Shown here: positions 54,509 to 63,525 of the stretch, one piece after another
Position numbering within the stretch: the first letter of the stretch is position 1
How the letters are laid out: each line of letters starts with the position of its first letter
Origin: Alphaproteobacteria bacterium HGW-Alphaproteobacteria-18
Lineage (GTDB): Bacteria > Pseudomonadota > Alphaproteobacteria > Caulobacterales > Hyphomonadaceae
NCBI GenBank assembly: GCA_002841155.1
Contig: PHEH01000009.1
Coordinates: 183,046 to 247,045 of the forward strand
Length of the DNA stretch: 64,000 nucleotides
Direction of reading: 5' to 3'
Position numbers and translations under genes: made by a program
The notes under the pieces: generated by a model
What the model was told of the DNA's origin: nothing
Databases searched by the model: none
The model's input: only the letters and a program-made list of their open reading frames with translations

Positions 54509-55540
54509 TTAACGAACGTTTTCAGCGGCCCTTGCCAGATCGTTAATCAGCAGGCGGACCACCGGATCACCGGTTGGTCCGGACAGCTTGGTCTGGCGCT
54601 CGGCGTCATAAATACGCTCCATCACCCGCATCAGCCGCCGCGCCGGCCATTTGCCAAGGCGTAGCCGGAATGCCGGCCAGTCGCTGGGCCAGACTGGCGG
54701 GCGCAGGTACTTTCCAGGATTGCCGTCGCCGCCCGCAATCTTCTCATGCGCGCTCAGCATCCGGAGCACTTCCATCTGAAGGGAGCGCAGGACAGAGATA
54801 CCGCTCGTTCCGTTCTCGGAAAGTTTGTCCAGTGCGGTCTGGGCCTCGCCCGGCCGCCCATCAAGCGCGGCATTGATGACGCCCGAGATCGCCTGCTTCA
54901 CATCCGTCGCAGACAGCGCGCGCACATCTTCCAGTGTCAGGGGCCGGCCAAGGCCTCGAGCATAGAGGGCGAGCTTTTCGATTTCCGAATTGGCGAGGGC
55001 CCGGTGTCCTGGCAGGTCGCCCACAAAGGCGTCGAGGGCAGGGGGGTCTATAACGGCGCCTTCCGCGAGCAAGGCTGTCTTCACGCGGCTGGCCACATCG
55101 GCCTCTTCCTCAGCAAATAGCTGGAGGCAGGCGGCGCGCCTGGCGCTTTCGGCCGCCGCGCGCAGTTTTGACTTTGCCGGCAGGCTGCCGGCTTCGATAA
55201 CGAGTTTTGCAGCAAAGCGCCGGGGATCCTTGTCGCCCGCCGCGATGGCCTCGGCCAGGAGCGCAGCGATCTTGTCACCGCTTGTGCGTACGCGAACGGC
55301 GCGGGCATCCCCCAGAAGCGAGACCGCCTCGAGGGCGTCGAACAACAGCGCAGGTTCTTTCTTGATGGCGTCATCGTCGAGCACGGTCACATCCATGCCG
55401 TGCTTTCCGCCCCAGCCCGCGATCAGCGCCTGCCCGGCATCAAAGGAGAGACCTTCATCCTCGCTGAAAGCAAGCACGGCCCAGACTTCCGGATCGGGCC
55501 GCCGGGCGAAGCCTTCCGCCGCGCGTCCCTTGTGCAGCAT
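54509..55540 (-). CDS. holA: DNA polymerase III delta subunit
   Basis: Clamp-loader wrench, 343 residues. AAA+-like architecture: LHKGRAAEGFARRPDPEVWAVLAFSEDEGLSFDAGQALIAGW at the N-terminus, then ALFDALEAVSLLGDARAVRVR, and the C-terminal ISVLRSLQMEVLRMLSAHEKIAGG. It follows lptE with a one-base TGATG overlap and converges on parB, with seven bases between the stops. In this class leuS-lptE-holA-parB is a standard gene order. Confidence 0.9.
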   Translation of the reverse strand: MLHKGRAAEGFARRPDPEVWAVLAFSEDEGLSFDAGQALIAGWGGKHGMDVTVLDDDAIKKEPALLFDALEAVSLLGDARAVRVRTSGDKIAALLAEAIAAGDKDPRRFAAKLVIEAGSLPAKSKLRAAAESARRAACLQLFAEEEADVASRVKTALLAEGAVIDPPALDAFVGDLPGHRALANSEIEKLALYARGLGRPLTLEDVRALSATDVKQAISGVINAALDGRPGEAQTALDKLSENGTSGISVLRSLQMEVLRMLSAHEKIAGGDGNPGKYLRPPVWPSDWPAFRLRLGKWPARRLMRVMERIYDAERQTKLSGPTGDPVVRLLINDLARAAENVR

Positions 55541-56013
55541 CAGGAGCCCGCAAACTTCAGGCGGATGTCGTCGGCAATCTGCTTGGCGAGCACCCGCATC
55601 GCCCGGTCACCCGCGCTGGTCTGGGCAGCGATGTCGCCATAGGGGGAGTCAGGCACAAGAAAACCCGCCTCGACATTGCTGCGCCCGGTCACCCGTGTCT
55701 TCTCGCCCTCAAGCCGGTAACTGCCGGTCGCCACAATGCTCGATCGCGAGGCCGCGCCGTCGGGCCGCAGGGCAAGGCGGCTGAGATTGCTGCTGAGGTT
55801 AACTGTTAACGTGGCTTTCTCGGTAAGCCCGGGAACACCCACGGCCAGTTCCTGCTGAAGCGCGCGGCGCAGCATATGACCCTGGCGCCCCTGGATCGCT
55901 GAAACCTCGATCAGGCCACCCTCGGCATACTTGCCGTCCACCGGCGCATAGACCGGCTGGAAGCCGCAGGCGCCAGTGAAGACGAGCAGAAGGACCGGAA
56001 TAATGAGCTTCAT
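55540..56013 (-). CDS. lptE: LPS-assembly lipoprotein LptE
   Basis: Lipoprotein plug of the LptD lipopolysaccharide translocon. The 157 residues begin [21 protein letters not shown]; Cys16 follows a relaxed lipobox (TGAC) and GFQPVY is the alphaproteobacterial LptE hallmark. The rest ([39 protein letters not shown]) forms the small alpha/beta sandwich. Starts inside the leuS stop as ATGA. Confidence 0.9.
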   Translation of the reverse strand: MKLIIPVLLLVFTGACGFQPVYAPVDGKYAEGGLIEVSAIQGRQGHMLRRALQQELAVGVPGLTEKATLTVNLSSNLSRLALRPDGAASRSSIVATGSYRLEGEKTRVTGRSNVEAGFLVPDSPYGDIAAQTSAGDRAMRVLAKQIADDIRLKFAGS

Positions 56014-58577
56014 GCGACCACGATATTCACAATACGGCCGGGCACAACAATCGTTTTCTTCACGCTCTTGCCCTCGATGAAGGTGGCAACCTCGGGAACG
56101 GCCATGGCGGCGGCTTCAACCGCCTCATTGGCCATATCTTTTGCCACAGTGATTTCCGCCCGGCGCTTGCCGTTCACCTGTACGGCCAGCGTCACTGTAT
56201 CGTCCACCACCATGGCGGCGTCGACCTCAGGCCAGGAGGCCACCGAGACAAGGCCGGTTTGGCCGAGCCGTTCCCAGCAGGCCTCCGCCAGATGCGGCAT
56301 GAAGGGCACTAGGCAGCGGGCCAGCATGTCAGCGCCTTCGGCCCGCGCGCCCACCGTTGCGGCGTCGCTTTCGGCTTTCTTCAGCGCGTTGACCCATTCA
56401 TGGATCGTGGCGATGGCGGAGTTGAAGCGGAACTCCTCGATTGCCCGGTCGATCGCGGCAACGGCTTTGTGGTTTGTCTTGCGCAGGGCGGTGGAGGCCG
56501 CATCACTGCCGGGGGCAGGGAAGGGGCCTGTCTCCGGCAGGGCGTCAACGAAGGACCAGACGCGCTGGACAAACCGCGCCGCGCCCTCTGCGCCAGACTG
56601 GGTCCATTCCACATCCCGCTCGGGCGGCGAATCCGACAGCACGAACCAGCGCGCCACATCGGCGCCATAGGTGGCGACAATGGCATCGGGGTCGACCGTG
56701 TTCTTCTTCGATTTCGACATCTTTTCGATGGCGCCGACTTTCACCGGTTGCCCGGTGGCAATCTCGAAAACCTTGCCGTCCTTGCGTTCGATAGCTGAGG
56801 GTTCCAGCCATGCTCCGCCTTCGGACTTGTAAGTCTCGTGCGTCACCATGCCTTGGGTGAAGAGACCGGCAAACGGTTCGCCGCTCGGCAGGTTGAGTTC
56901 GCCGACATCGCGCATCGCCCGCGAGAAGAAACGCGAATAGAGAAGGTGCAGCACCGCATGTTCCACCCCGCCGATATACTGATCAACAGGCAGCCAGTAG
57001 GCGCGCTCTTCAGGATCGGCCACGCTGGCAAATCGGGCATAATACCAGGAGCTGTCGACAAAGGTGTCGAGCGTATCGGTTTCCCGCCGCGCCGGCTTGC
57101 CGCATTTCGGGCAATTGACATGCTTCCAGCTCGGATGCCGGTCGAGCGGATTACCGGGCACATCAAAGGTGACGTCATCGGGCAGGCGCACCGGAAGATC
57201 CGTCTCCGGAACACCCACCACGCCGCAATCCTCGCAATGGATCACCGGGATCGGGCAGCCCCAATAACGCTGGCGCGAAACGCCCCAGTCGCGCAGGCGG
57301 TAGTTCACCTTGCCTTCGCCCTGGCCGGCGCTTTCAATCTTCGCAATCGCGGCCCGCTTGGCGTCCTCAATGGAGAGACCGTCCAGAAAGCCTGACTTAT
57401 ATATATGTCCGGGCCCGGTATAGGCTTCGGTGCCAACTTCAAACGTCGCCGCATCGGCGCCAGGCGGCAACACCACCGGGTAAACGTTGAGACCAAATTT
57501 GCGCGCATAGTCGAGGTCACGCTGATCATGCGCGGGACAGCCGAAGATGGCGCCCGTGCCATAGCCCATCAGCACGAAGTTCGCGATCCACACCGGCACC
57601 GTCCGTCCGGGCTCGAACGGGTGAGCGACCGTCAGCCCGGTGTCAAAGCCGAGCTTTTCGGCTTTCTCGATGGCTTCTTCGCTGGTGCCGATCTGCGCGC
57701 ATTTCGCGCGGAAGGCTTTTAGCTCCGGCGAAGCGTCCGCCAGTTGGATCGTCAGCGGATGATCCGGTGACAGCGCCACAAAGCTTGCCCCGAACAATGT
57801 GTCGGGCCGTGTCGTGAAAACGCTGATGCCGCTTTCAAATCCTTCTGGCGGCTCACCCGCAAACGCGAAGGTCATTTCCAGACCTTCTGACCGGCCGATC
57901 CAGTTGGCCTGCATCGTGCGGACCTTCTCGGGCCAGCGCTCCAGTTTCTGAACAGCCTCCAGCAGGTCGTCTGCATACGCTGTAATCTTGAAGAACCATT
58001 GCGTCAGCTCGCGCTGCTCGACCGGCGCGCCCGAACGCCAGCCGCGGCCATCAATCACCTGCTCATTGGCGAGCACGGTATTGTCCACCGGGTCCCAGTT
58101 CACTTTGGAGGCCTTGCGATAGACAAGGCCCTTGTCGAACAGCTTCAGGAACAGGGCCTGCTGGGCGCCATAATATTCCGGGTCGCAGGTCGCAAATTCC
58201 CGGCTCCAGTCCAGCGACAGGCCAAGCTTCCGGAATTGAGCCTTCATCGACTCGATATTCGCATACGTCCATTTGCCGGGATGCACCTTGCGTTCCATCG
58301 CGGCGTTTTCTGCCGGCATGCCGAACGCGTCCCATCCCATCGGGTGGAGCACATTGTATCCCTTGGCGCGCTTGTGCCGGGCCACCACATCGCCCATCGC
58401 ATAGTTGCGCACATGGCCCATATGCAGCCGCCCGGAAGGGTAGGGGAACATCTCCAGCACGAACGCCTTCGGCGCGCCGGGCGCGTCCTTCGGAGACTTC
58501 GTCCGGAAAATGTCTGCCTTTTCCCAGGCGTCACGCCAACGGGGTTCCGCGCTCTGCGGATCATAACGGGTGGCCAT
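56010..58577 (-). CDS. leuS: Leucyl-tRNA synthetase
   Basis: Class Ia synthetase, 855 residues. The HIGH signature is in [17 protein letters not shown] near residue 50, and KMSKSKKN is near 617. The editing domain ([35 protein letters not shown]) and a zinc-like knuckle ([29 protein letters not shown]) are present. The ATG at 58577 has GGGAGC. First gene of leuS-lptE-holA. Confidence 0.97.
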   Translation of the reverse strand: MATRYDPQSAEPRWRDAWEKADIFRTKSPKDAPGAPKAFVLEMFPYPSGRLHMGHVRNYAMGDVVARHKRAKGYNVLHPMGWDAFGMPAENAAMERKVHPGKWTYANIESMKAQFRKLGLSLDWSREFATCDPEYYGAQQALFLKLFDKGLVYRKASKVNWDPVDNTVLANEQVIDGRGWRSGAPVEQRELTQWFFKITAYADDLLEAVQKLERWPEKVRTMQANWIGRSEGLEMTFAFAGEPPEGFESGISVFTTRPDTLFGASFVALSPDHPLTIQLADASPELKAFRAKCAQIGTSEEAIEKAEKLGFDTGLTVAHPFEPGRTVPVWIANFVLMGYGTGAIFGCPAHDQRDLDYARKFGLNVYPVVLPPGADAATFEVGTEAYTGPGHIYKSGFLDGLSIEDAKRAAIAKIESAGQGEGKVNYRLRDWGVSRQRYWGCPIPVIHCEDCGVVGVPETDLPVRLPDDVTFDVPGNPLDRHPSWKHVNCPKCGKPARRETDTLDTFVDSSWYYARFASVADPEERAYWLPVDQYIGGVEHAVLHLLYSRFFSRAMRDVGELNLPSGEPFAGLFTQGMVTHETYKSEGGAWLEPSAIERKDGKVFEIATGQPVKVGAIEKMSKSKKNTVDPDAIVATYGADVARWFVLSDSPPERDVEWTQSGAEGAARFVQRVWSFVDALPETGPFPAPGSDAASTALRKTNHKAVAAIDRAIEEFRFNSAIATIHEWVNALKKAESDAATVGARAEGADMLARCLVPFMPHLAEACWERLGQTGLVSVASWPEVDAAMVVDDTVTLAVQVNGKRRAEITVAKDMANEAVEAAAMAVPEVATFIEGKSVKKTIVVPGRIVNIVVA

Positions 58578-58627
58578 CCGCGGCTCCCTTGAATGGATTT
58601 GAGGTAAGACCGGCGAATGCCGGGGCG

Positions 58628-59056
58628 TTAGCTGATCTGTGAGGTCCGTAGAAGACGGGCCCTTTCCAGGATCTTGTTTTCAAGCTGGATGGCTGTTTCC
58701 GGATCGGCAACCGCGTCGACCCACTGGCCTTCAGTGTTCACCTGACGGTACACCGTCACCTTCACGCCGTCAGCGCGCAGGCGCGAGTCCAGAATGAACA
58801 CCGTCGCCTTCACCCGCTCATCCGGCGAGTCCGGAAAGCTTTTCCAGTCATAGGAAATGATGCCGCCGATCGGATCGGTGGACTGGATGGGCAGCGCGCT
58901 CAGCGTATCCAGCGTGGCGCGCCACAGGAACGGGTTCGACGCGCCGACCGACTGGACCACAAGTGGGCCATCATTGGCTCTACCGCGCGATTGGCAGCCC
59001 GAGACGAGCAGCAGGCCGGCGAAGGCGGCAGTGAGGATCGGCTTGATCATGTTCAT
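58628..59056 (-). CDS. DUF3576 family lipoprotein
   Basis: A 142-residue DUF3576 protein. The signal ends in LLLVSGCQS, a lipobox with Cys21. The mature part reads [62 protein letters not shown]. This family stands next to leuS in many alphaproteobacteria; function unknown, probably outer-membrane biogenesis. ATG at 59056, or 59050, which has better ribosome-site spacing. Confidence 0.85.
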   Translation of the reverse strand: MNMIKPILTAAFAGLLLVSGCQSRGRANDGPLVVQSVGASNPFLWRATLDTLSALPIQSTDPIGGIISYDWKSFPDSPDERVKATVFILDSRLRADGVKVTVYRQVNTEGQWVDAVADPETAIQLENKILERARLLRTSQIS

Positions 59057-59171
59057 TTTCCGCGTGCAATTCCTTGTTGACTGGCCGTGTATAACAAGGG
59101 GGTTCTGGCCTCGCCAGTATTGTTATGCGGCTGACTGAAACACGAATGCCGCCCGTGATGGAGGCCCCCTC

Positions 59172-60365
59172 ATGCCCGACCCCCGTTTTTTCCTTCTGGC
59201 CCTGGCTTTGCCGGCGGCTGCGCTGGCCCCTGCGGCCAGCGCGCAGGATGTGTGGGATGATCCGGGCGGGGTTGAAACAGAGGTCAGTTTCGAGGGCGCG
59301 CTGGTCGTTGCGCCTGATGCCGATGAAATGGTCCTTGGGCTCGCCAGGGGGCGCCTTGCACTCAACTATGTGCTGATGAATGGGGCCGAGATCGGCGTTG
59401 TCGGCGGGCTCGAAGCACAATATGACCATCCCGCGCGGGCCGGTTTCAGTGGCGTCTTCCCCCCTGCGGCCGGGGCAGGGGCCGCTTCCGGGGGCGCGTT
59501 CAGCGGCCTTGGCCGCGGCGCAGCCAGCGAAGACCGGGATCTCCGCCTCAGTCTGGAAACCGCTTACATCTATATAGACGGGGGCTATGGCGAGGCCCGG
59601 CTCGGCGCCGATGATGGCATCGCGGCGCGCTTCTTCGAAGGTGGCCCGGCGCTCTTTGCTCATGCTGGCCTCGTCAATCCGGCGCTCGACCCGTCTGGTC
59701 AGGTCATCGCCCGCACGGATCATGATCTCACCGGCCCGGCCATGAAGATCAGCTATGCCAGCCCGCGTATCCTCGGCCTGCGCGCCGGGCTTTCCTACAC
59801 GCCCGAGGCCGACCGCCGGGGGCTCGACCGCGATCCGGCGCGGGACTTTCCCGGCGCCGCGCGTCCTGAGATCGAGGACGCCTTTGAAATCGCGCTCAAT
59901 CTCTCCCGGCGCCTGCCGCAAAGCGGGGTGCGTCTGCGCGCTGGCGTCGCCTACAGCCAGGCCGAAACCCGCTTCCTTCCGGACCCGACCCTCTACGGCA
60001 CCGTGGAAACCTGGTCGGCCGGCGCCTCGGCAGAGTTCTCGAAAGTCCGGATCGGCGGCAGTTACCTGTCATCAAATAATGGCGTCGCCCGCGGTCCTGG
60101 CGATTATTCTGCCTGGTCGGTCGCCGCTGCCATACCGCTTGGAAAGCTGGAAGCGGTTGCCGAAGTCGCCGGCGCAGAAGATGAATTCGCCGGTCTTGCC
60201 AGTGACAGCTGGCAGCTTGGCCTTGTCTGGAAGCCAATAGACGACTGGCGCCTTGCTGCCGGCTGGCGAAATGTGGATACTGATTTCCTGGATACAGGCG
60301 GGCCGCGCCCCTCTTCAGGGGGGAGTCGTAAGGGCATTGTGATCGAAATCACACGATCCCTGTAA
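59172..60365 (+). CDS. Gram-negative porin
   Basis: A 397-residue outer-membrane beta-barrel. Signal peptide to about residue 24 (ALAPAASAQ). The barrel shows alternating strands (YGEARLGADDGIAARFFEG, KISYASPRILGLRAGLSYTPE, GVRLRAGVAYSQAETRF, EFSKVRIGGSYLSSNNG, WRLAAGWRNVDTDF) and ends with ITRSL rather than the usual final Phe, so the terminal residue is atypical. GARLGADDG resembles the porin_4 group. Substrate unknown. Confidence 0.85.
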   Translation: MPDPRFFLLALALPAAALAPAASAQDVWDDPGGVETEVSFEGALVVAPDADEMVLGLARGRLALNYVLMNGAEIGVVGGLEAQYDHPARAGFSGVFPPAAGAGAASGGAFSGLGRGAASEDRDLRLSLETAYIYIDGGYGEARLGADDGIAARFFEGGPALFAHAGLVNPALDPSGQVIARTDHDLTGPAMKISYASPRILGLRAGLSYTPEADRRGLDRDPARDFPGAARPEIEDAFEIALNLSRRLPQSGVRLRAGVAYSQAETRFLPDPTLYGTVETWSAGASAEFSKVRIGGSYLSSNNGVARGPGDYSAWSVAAAIPLGKLEAVAEVAGAEDEFAGLASDSWQLGLVWKPIDDWRLAAGWRNVDTDFLDTGGPRPSSGGSRKGIVIEITRSL

Positions 60366-60385
60366 TTTCACGCTTTATCCGAATG

Positions 60386-60400
60386 TTAATCTTCCTTTAA
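60386..60400. promoter_or_regulatory. Perfect CtrA box upstream of ntrZ-like gene
   Basis: TTAA-TCTTCCT-TTAA (TTAA-N7-TTAA) lies 38 bases before the ATG at 60439, the distance expected for a CtrA-controlled promoter. Sequence match is exact; binding is inferred. Confidence 0.6.
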
Positions 60401-60438
60401 GCCGCCCCCATCACTATTGTTCTTGGTTGGGAGCCATC

Positions 60439-60891
60439 ATGAACACACGCTTTGTCCTCTCCTTCGCCATTGCGGCCGCAGCCTTCGCGCTGCCGGTTGT
60501 TGCGCAGGAACGCGTGGCAAGCGACGTGATTCGCGTTGAAGCGCCCACCCTGTCGGAAACCAATTCGGCCCGGTCTGAATGGTATCGCCAGTTCTCCGAA
60601 GGCAAGCCGCCCGAGTCCCGCCTCCAATGGCAGGCAGAGCCCAATCAGGACTTCTCGGTCCAGATCGGCAAGGATTCCCGTTGGCAGCTTAACCTTGATA
60701 AGGTCACACGGCCGGGTCAGACCTATCTTCCGCGCGAGGAAGTCCAGGCAGGCGCCACCTTCCGCATCACGCCCCGCTTGTCGGTTGGCGGTGAAGTGCG
60801 CATTGGCGCTGAAGAACTCGACTCCGCCAATCGCTGGGAAAACCAGGAAGTCGAAGCCGGCATCCGCCTGAAGTCTGCCTTCAAGTTCTGA
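60439..60891 (+). CDS. NtrZ-like periplasmic protein
   Basis: A 150-residue exported protein (signal to about residue 22, FALPVVAQ). The C-terminal half (QIGKDSRWQLNLDKVTRPGQTYLPREEVQAGATFRITPRLSVGGEVRIGAEEL ... VEAGIRLKSAFKF) resembles NtrZ, the periplasmic inhibitor of the NtrY kinase in Caulobacter. It ends in KFx-like Phe as an outer-membrane strand would, so a small barrel-like protein is an alternative. CtrA box upstream. Confidence 0.6.
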   Translation: MNTRFVLSFAIAAAAFALPVVAQERVASDVIRVEAPTLSETNSARSEWYRQFSEGKPPESRLQWQAEPNQDFSVQIGKDSRWQLNLDKVTRPGQTYLPREEVQAGATFRITPRLSVGGEVRIGAEELDSANRWENQEVEAGIRLKSAFKF

Positions 60892-60939
60892 TCTTCTGAA
60901 AATCGACAGATGCGCGCAGGCCTTCATGGGTCATGACGG

Positions 60940-61578
60940 CTATTCTGGGTCTGTCTGTTGGACTTCAAAGCATCGCCAGCCATCAATCGCCGCAAGCCCC
61001 CCAAAGCCCGCAATAGAGAGTCCATTATCCGGATTCACTCCGCCCAGCGCATAAGCAGGGCAGGGGAGGGACCGGGCTATCCGCCGGAACCGCTGCGCGC
61101 CCAGGGCCGTCCCGGCGCTGGCGCTGCGGGACGCAAAGACGGCCGAATAGAGCACCGCATTGACCGGAAGTGTCCTGAACTGTCCCGGATTGTCCCCAAA
61201 GTGTCCGCTCATGGTCTGGATTTTGAACCGCCCGCGCCATCTGCGCGCCGCCCCCGCCATCCGCCCCGGCCAGTGCACGCCGTCCGCCCCGATCTTCACC
61301 GCCAGTTCCGCATCCGCCCCGATCAGTAGAAGAAGTTTGCGCTGCCGGCAGAGTTTGAGCAGCCGCCGCGCAACAGCTTCGCGGTCTGCGGCGCCGAAAT
61401 GGCGATAAATCACCCCCCAGCCGGCGGGCAGCCCCGCGACCACCCGTTCGGGATGGGGCGTGCGCGCCGGATCCGTCAGAAAAAAAGCCGGGGGCAGGCC
61501 CTCTGGCAGGTGCCGCGCCGCGACCCGCGCCGCCATCAGCGCCTTGCGCCTTGATCCGTATTGGGCTTTCTCGCTCAT
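60940..61578 (-). CDS. ThiE/TenI-like thiamine-phosphate synthase
   Basis: A 212-residue TIM-barrel protein of the ThiE family, which joins the thiazole and pyrimidine phosphates of thiamine. FFLTDPARTPHPERVV, LIGADAELAVKIGADGVHWP, SAVFASRSASAGTALG and PAYALGGVNPDNG are the family motifs. The segment before LYSAVF is replaced by SGHFGDNPGQFRTLPVN, encoded by the TGTCC repeat (61171-61206). The start at 61578 is four bases from the divergent yggS start. Activity is uncertain. Confidence 0.75.
   Translation of the reverse strand: MSEKAQYGSRRKALMAARVAARHLPEGLPPAFFLTDPARTPHPERVVAGLPAGWGVIYRHFGAADREAVARRLLKLCRQRKLLLLIGADAELAVKIGADGVHWPGRMAGAARRWRGRFKIQTMSGHFGDNPGQFRTLPVNAVLYSAVFASRSASAGTALGAQRFRRIARSLPCPAYALGGVNPDNGLSIAGFGGLAAIDGWRCFEVQQTDPE
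61171..61206 (+). repeat. TGTCC repeat, 10-11-bp period, in thiE-like gene
   Basis: TGTCC occurs at 61171, 61181, 61191 and 61202 on the plus strand (spacing 10, 10, 11). It is antisense to the gene. The first 17 bases equal those of the trmD copy (4097-4113, other strand). Inserted in frame, without a stop. Confidence 0.8.
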
Positions 61579-61582
61579 CAAG

Positions 61583-62251
61583 ATGACTGATACCTTGAAC
61601 CAGGACATTGCCAACCGCCGCGCCGCGATCCTTGCCGAGCTCGCTGCCGCGCATGACCCTGCGCCTGAACTGATCGCCGTGTCGAAATTCCAGCCGGAGG
61701 CTGCGATTGAGGCCATTCTCGCCGCCGGGCAGCGTGTTTTCGGGGAAAATCGCGTCCAGGAAGCCCAGCAACATTGGGAAGCCCGCCGCGCCACCTATCC
61801 AGATCTGACGCTTCACCTGATCGGCCCCCTCCAGACCAACAAAGCCGCCGATGCCGTCCGCCTGTTCGATGTCATCCAGACGCTCGACCGGGAAAAGCTC
61901 GCCGACGCGCTCGCTGCCGCCATGGAAAAGGAAGGCCGGCGCCCGAAGCTGATGATCCAGGTCAATACCGGCGAAGAAGCCCAGAAAGCCGGGGTTTCCC
62001 CGACCAAGGTGGGGCATCTGCTGCGATACGCGCGCGAAGAGGCGGGTCTCGATGTTGAGGGCCTGATGTGCATCCCACCCGTGGACGAGCCCGCTGGCCC
62101 CCATTTTGCGCTCCTGAAAAAGATCGCGAAGGACTACGGGCTTGGCGCGCTGTCGATGGGTATGAGCGGGGATTACGAACTCGCTGCCCGCTACGGCGCC
62201 ACCCATGTCCGCGTCGGAACGGCCCTCTTTGGGGACCGAAACCCGGCTTAA
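61583..62251 (+). CDS. YggS-family PLP homeostasis protein
   Basis: A 222-residue YggS/PLPBP protein. The PLP lysine is in LIAVSKFQPEAAIEAILAAGQRVFGENRVQEAQQHW; LHLIGPLQTNKAADAVRLFDVIQTLDR, MIQVNTGEEAQKAGVSP and LSMGMSGDYELAARYGATHVRVGTALFG are the signature blocks. Keeps PLP homeostasis. The ATG at 61583 is 4 bases from the thiE-like start on the other strand, so its promoter lies within that gene. Confidence 0.93.
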   Translation: MTDTLNQDIANRRAAILAELAAAHDPAPELIAVSKFQPEAAIEAILAAGQRVFGENRVQEAQQHWEARRATYPDLTLHLIGPLQTNKAADAVRLFDVIQTLDREKLADALAAAMEKEGRRPKLMIQVNTGEEAQKAGVSPTKVGHLLRYAREEAGLDVEGLMCIPPVDEPAGPHFALLKKIAKDYGLGALSMGMSGDYELAARYGATHVRVGTALFGDRNPA

Positions 62252-62754
62252 GCCCGGATTTCGACCGTCGAACTACCATTGAGGCGCCTCAGCACCTCAC
62301 GCAGATCCTTTTCCGCCAGAGCCACACATCCTTCGGTCGGCACATAGCCCGGCCGCGCCAGATGCATGAAGATGGCGCTGCCCCGGCCCGCCACCGGCGG
62401 ATCATCATTGTATCCGAGCTCGATCACGAGATTGTAGACCTCATCCTCCCGCCACATCCGCTCATGGCTGGCCGGGAAGGGGAGGGATACCAAGCGATTA
62501 TAGGCCGGGTGACCGGGCGCGTCGCACCATCCGTCGCCCGGACGGAGCGCCAGCGCCGGTAGGCCGGTTTCGGGGGGCGGCCCCTTGTCCGGCCGGTACC
62601 AGACGCGGCGAACGGGCCAGATGCCGATGGGAGACGCCCCATCGCCTTCGCGCTTCTCTGCGGCCGGTTTGACCCCGCCTTTTCCCAGGGCGCAGCGCGC
62701 CAAAAAGCCCTCGCTCTCAAGCTTCCCCTCTGAAAATGCTATGAAATGCGCCAT
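62248..62754 (-). CDS. L,D-transpeptidase-family (YkuD) protein
   Basis: A 168-residue YkuD-domain protein. The catalytic motif is HLARPGYVPTEGCVALAEKDLREVL, with His and Cys, and the fold opening is CALGKGGVKPAAEKREGDGASPIGIW. No signal peptide is visible, unlike most L,D-transpeptidases, so it may act in the cytosol or be exported otherwise. It converges with yggS, overlapping its stop by four bases. Confidence 0.85.
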   Translation of the reverse strand: MAHFIAFSEGKLESEGFLARCALGKGGVKPAAEKREGDGASPIGIWPVRRVWYRPDKGPPPETGLPALALRPGDGWCDAPGHPAYNRLVSLPFPASHERMWREDEVYNLVIELGYNDDPPVAGRGSAIFMHLARPGYVPTEGCVALAEKDLREVLRRLNGSSTVEIRA

Positions 62755-62838
62755 CGGCCTGCGCCTCCCGTTCTTGTTATTGGATAAACAGGCGCCACCT
62801 TTCTATGCAAGCGCAGGTTCAAAGGGTGAGACACGCAG

Positions 62839-63525
62839 ATGACAGCCAAGAAGTTCATTCTGATCGTCGATGATGAGGCAGACTTGCGCGACACTCTCGC
62901 CGAACAGTTCGAGCTGAGCGATGGCTTCACCGCGCTCACCGCCGCGACGGGCGAAGACGCGCTCGTAAAGCTTGGCGAAGAGCGCGTCGATCTCGTCATC
63001 CTGGATGTAGACATGCCCGGCATGAACGGGCGCGAAGTCTGCCGCCAGATGCGCGAGACGGGCAATCGCGTCCCCGTCATCATGCTCACCGGGCGCTCAG
63101 GGGACAGCGACACCGTCGCGGGGCTGGAAGCGGGCGCGAATGATTACGTCGCCAAGCCGTTCAGTTTTGCCGTGCTCCTGGCGCGCGTCCGCACCCAGCT
63201 GCGCAGCTTCGAGCAGACCGAGGACGCGACCTTCGATATCGGCCCGTATGAATTCCGCCCCTCCATGAAAGTGCTGCGCACCAAGGAAGGCCGCCGCATC
63301 CGGCTGACCGAGAAGGAAACCGAAATCCTGAAGTTTCTCTACAGGGCAGGGGGCAAGCCAGTCGCGCGCGAGACGCTGCTCTCAGAGGTCTGGGGCTATA
63401 ACGCCGCCGTCACCACCCATACGCTCGAAACCCATATCTATCGCCTCCGCCAGAAGGTGGAGCCCGATCCGTCGAACGCGCAGCTTCTGCTCACCGATAC
63501 CGGCGGCTACCGTCTCAGGCCTTGA
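62839..63525 (+). CDS. cenR: OmpR-family response regulator, CenR-like
   Basis: A 228-residue response regulator. Receiver domain: ILIVDDEADLRD, the phosphorylated Asp in VDLVILDVDMPGMNG and Lys in NDYVAKPFSF. OmpR winged helix: IRLTEKETEILKFLYRAGGKPVARETLLSEVWGYNAAVTTHTLETHIYRLRQKVEPDP, which closely resembles CenR, the essential envelope regulator of Caulobacter. The kinase is not in this window. Ends 10 bases into xth, convergent. Confidence 0.75.
   Translation: MTAKKFILIVDDEADLRDTLAEQFELSDGFTALTAATGEDALVKLGEERVDLVILDVDMPGMNGREVCRQMRETGNRVPVIMLTGRSGDSDTVAGLEAGANDYVAKPFSFAVLLARVRTQLRSFEQTEDATFDIGPYEFRPSMKVLRTKEGRRIRLTEKETEILKFLYRAGGKPVARETLLSEVWGYNAAVTTHTLETHIYRLRQKVEPDPSNAQLLLTDTGGYRLRP

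Noticed and set aside
55798-55810. GTTAACTGTTAAC in lptE
   Set aside because: TTAA spacing is 3, not 7, so not a CtrA box; lies inside coding sequence.
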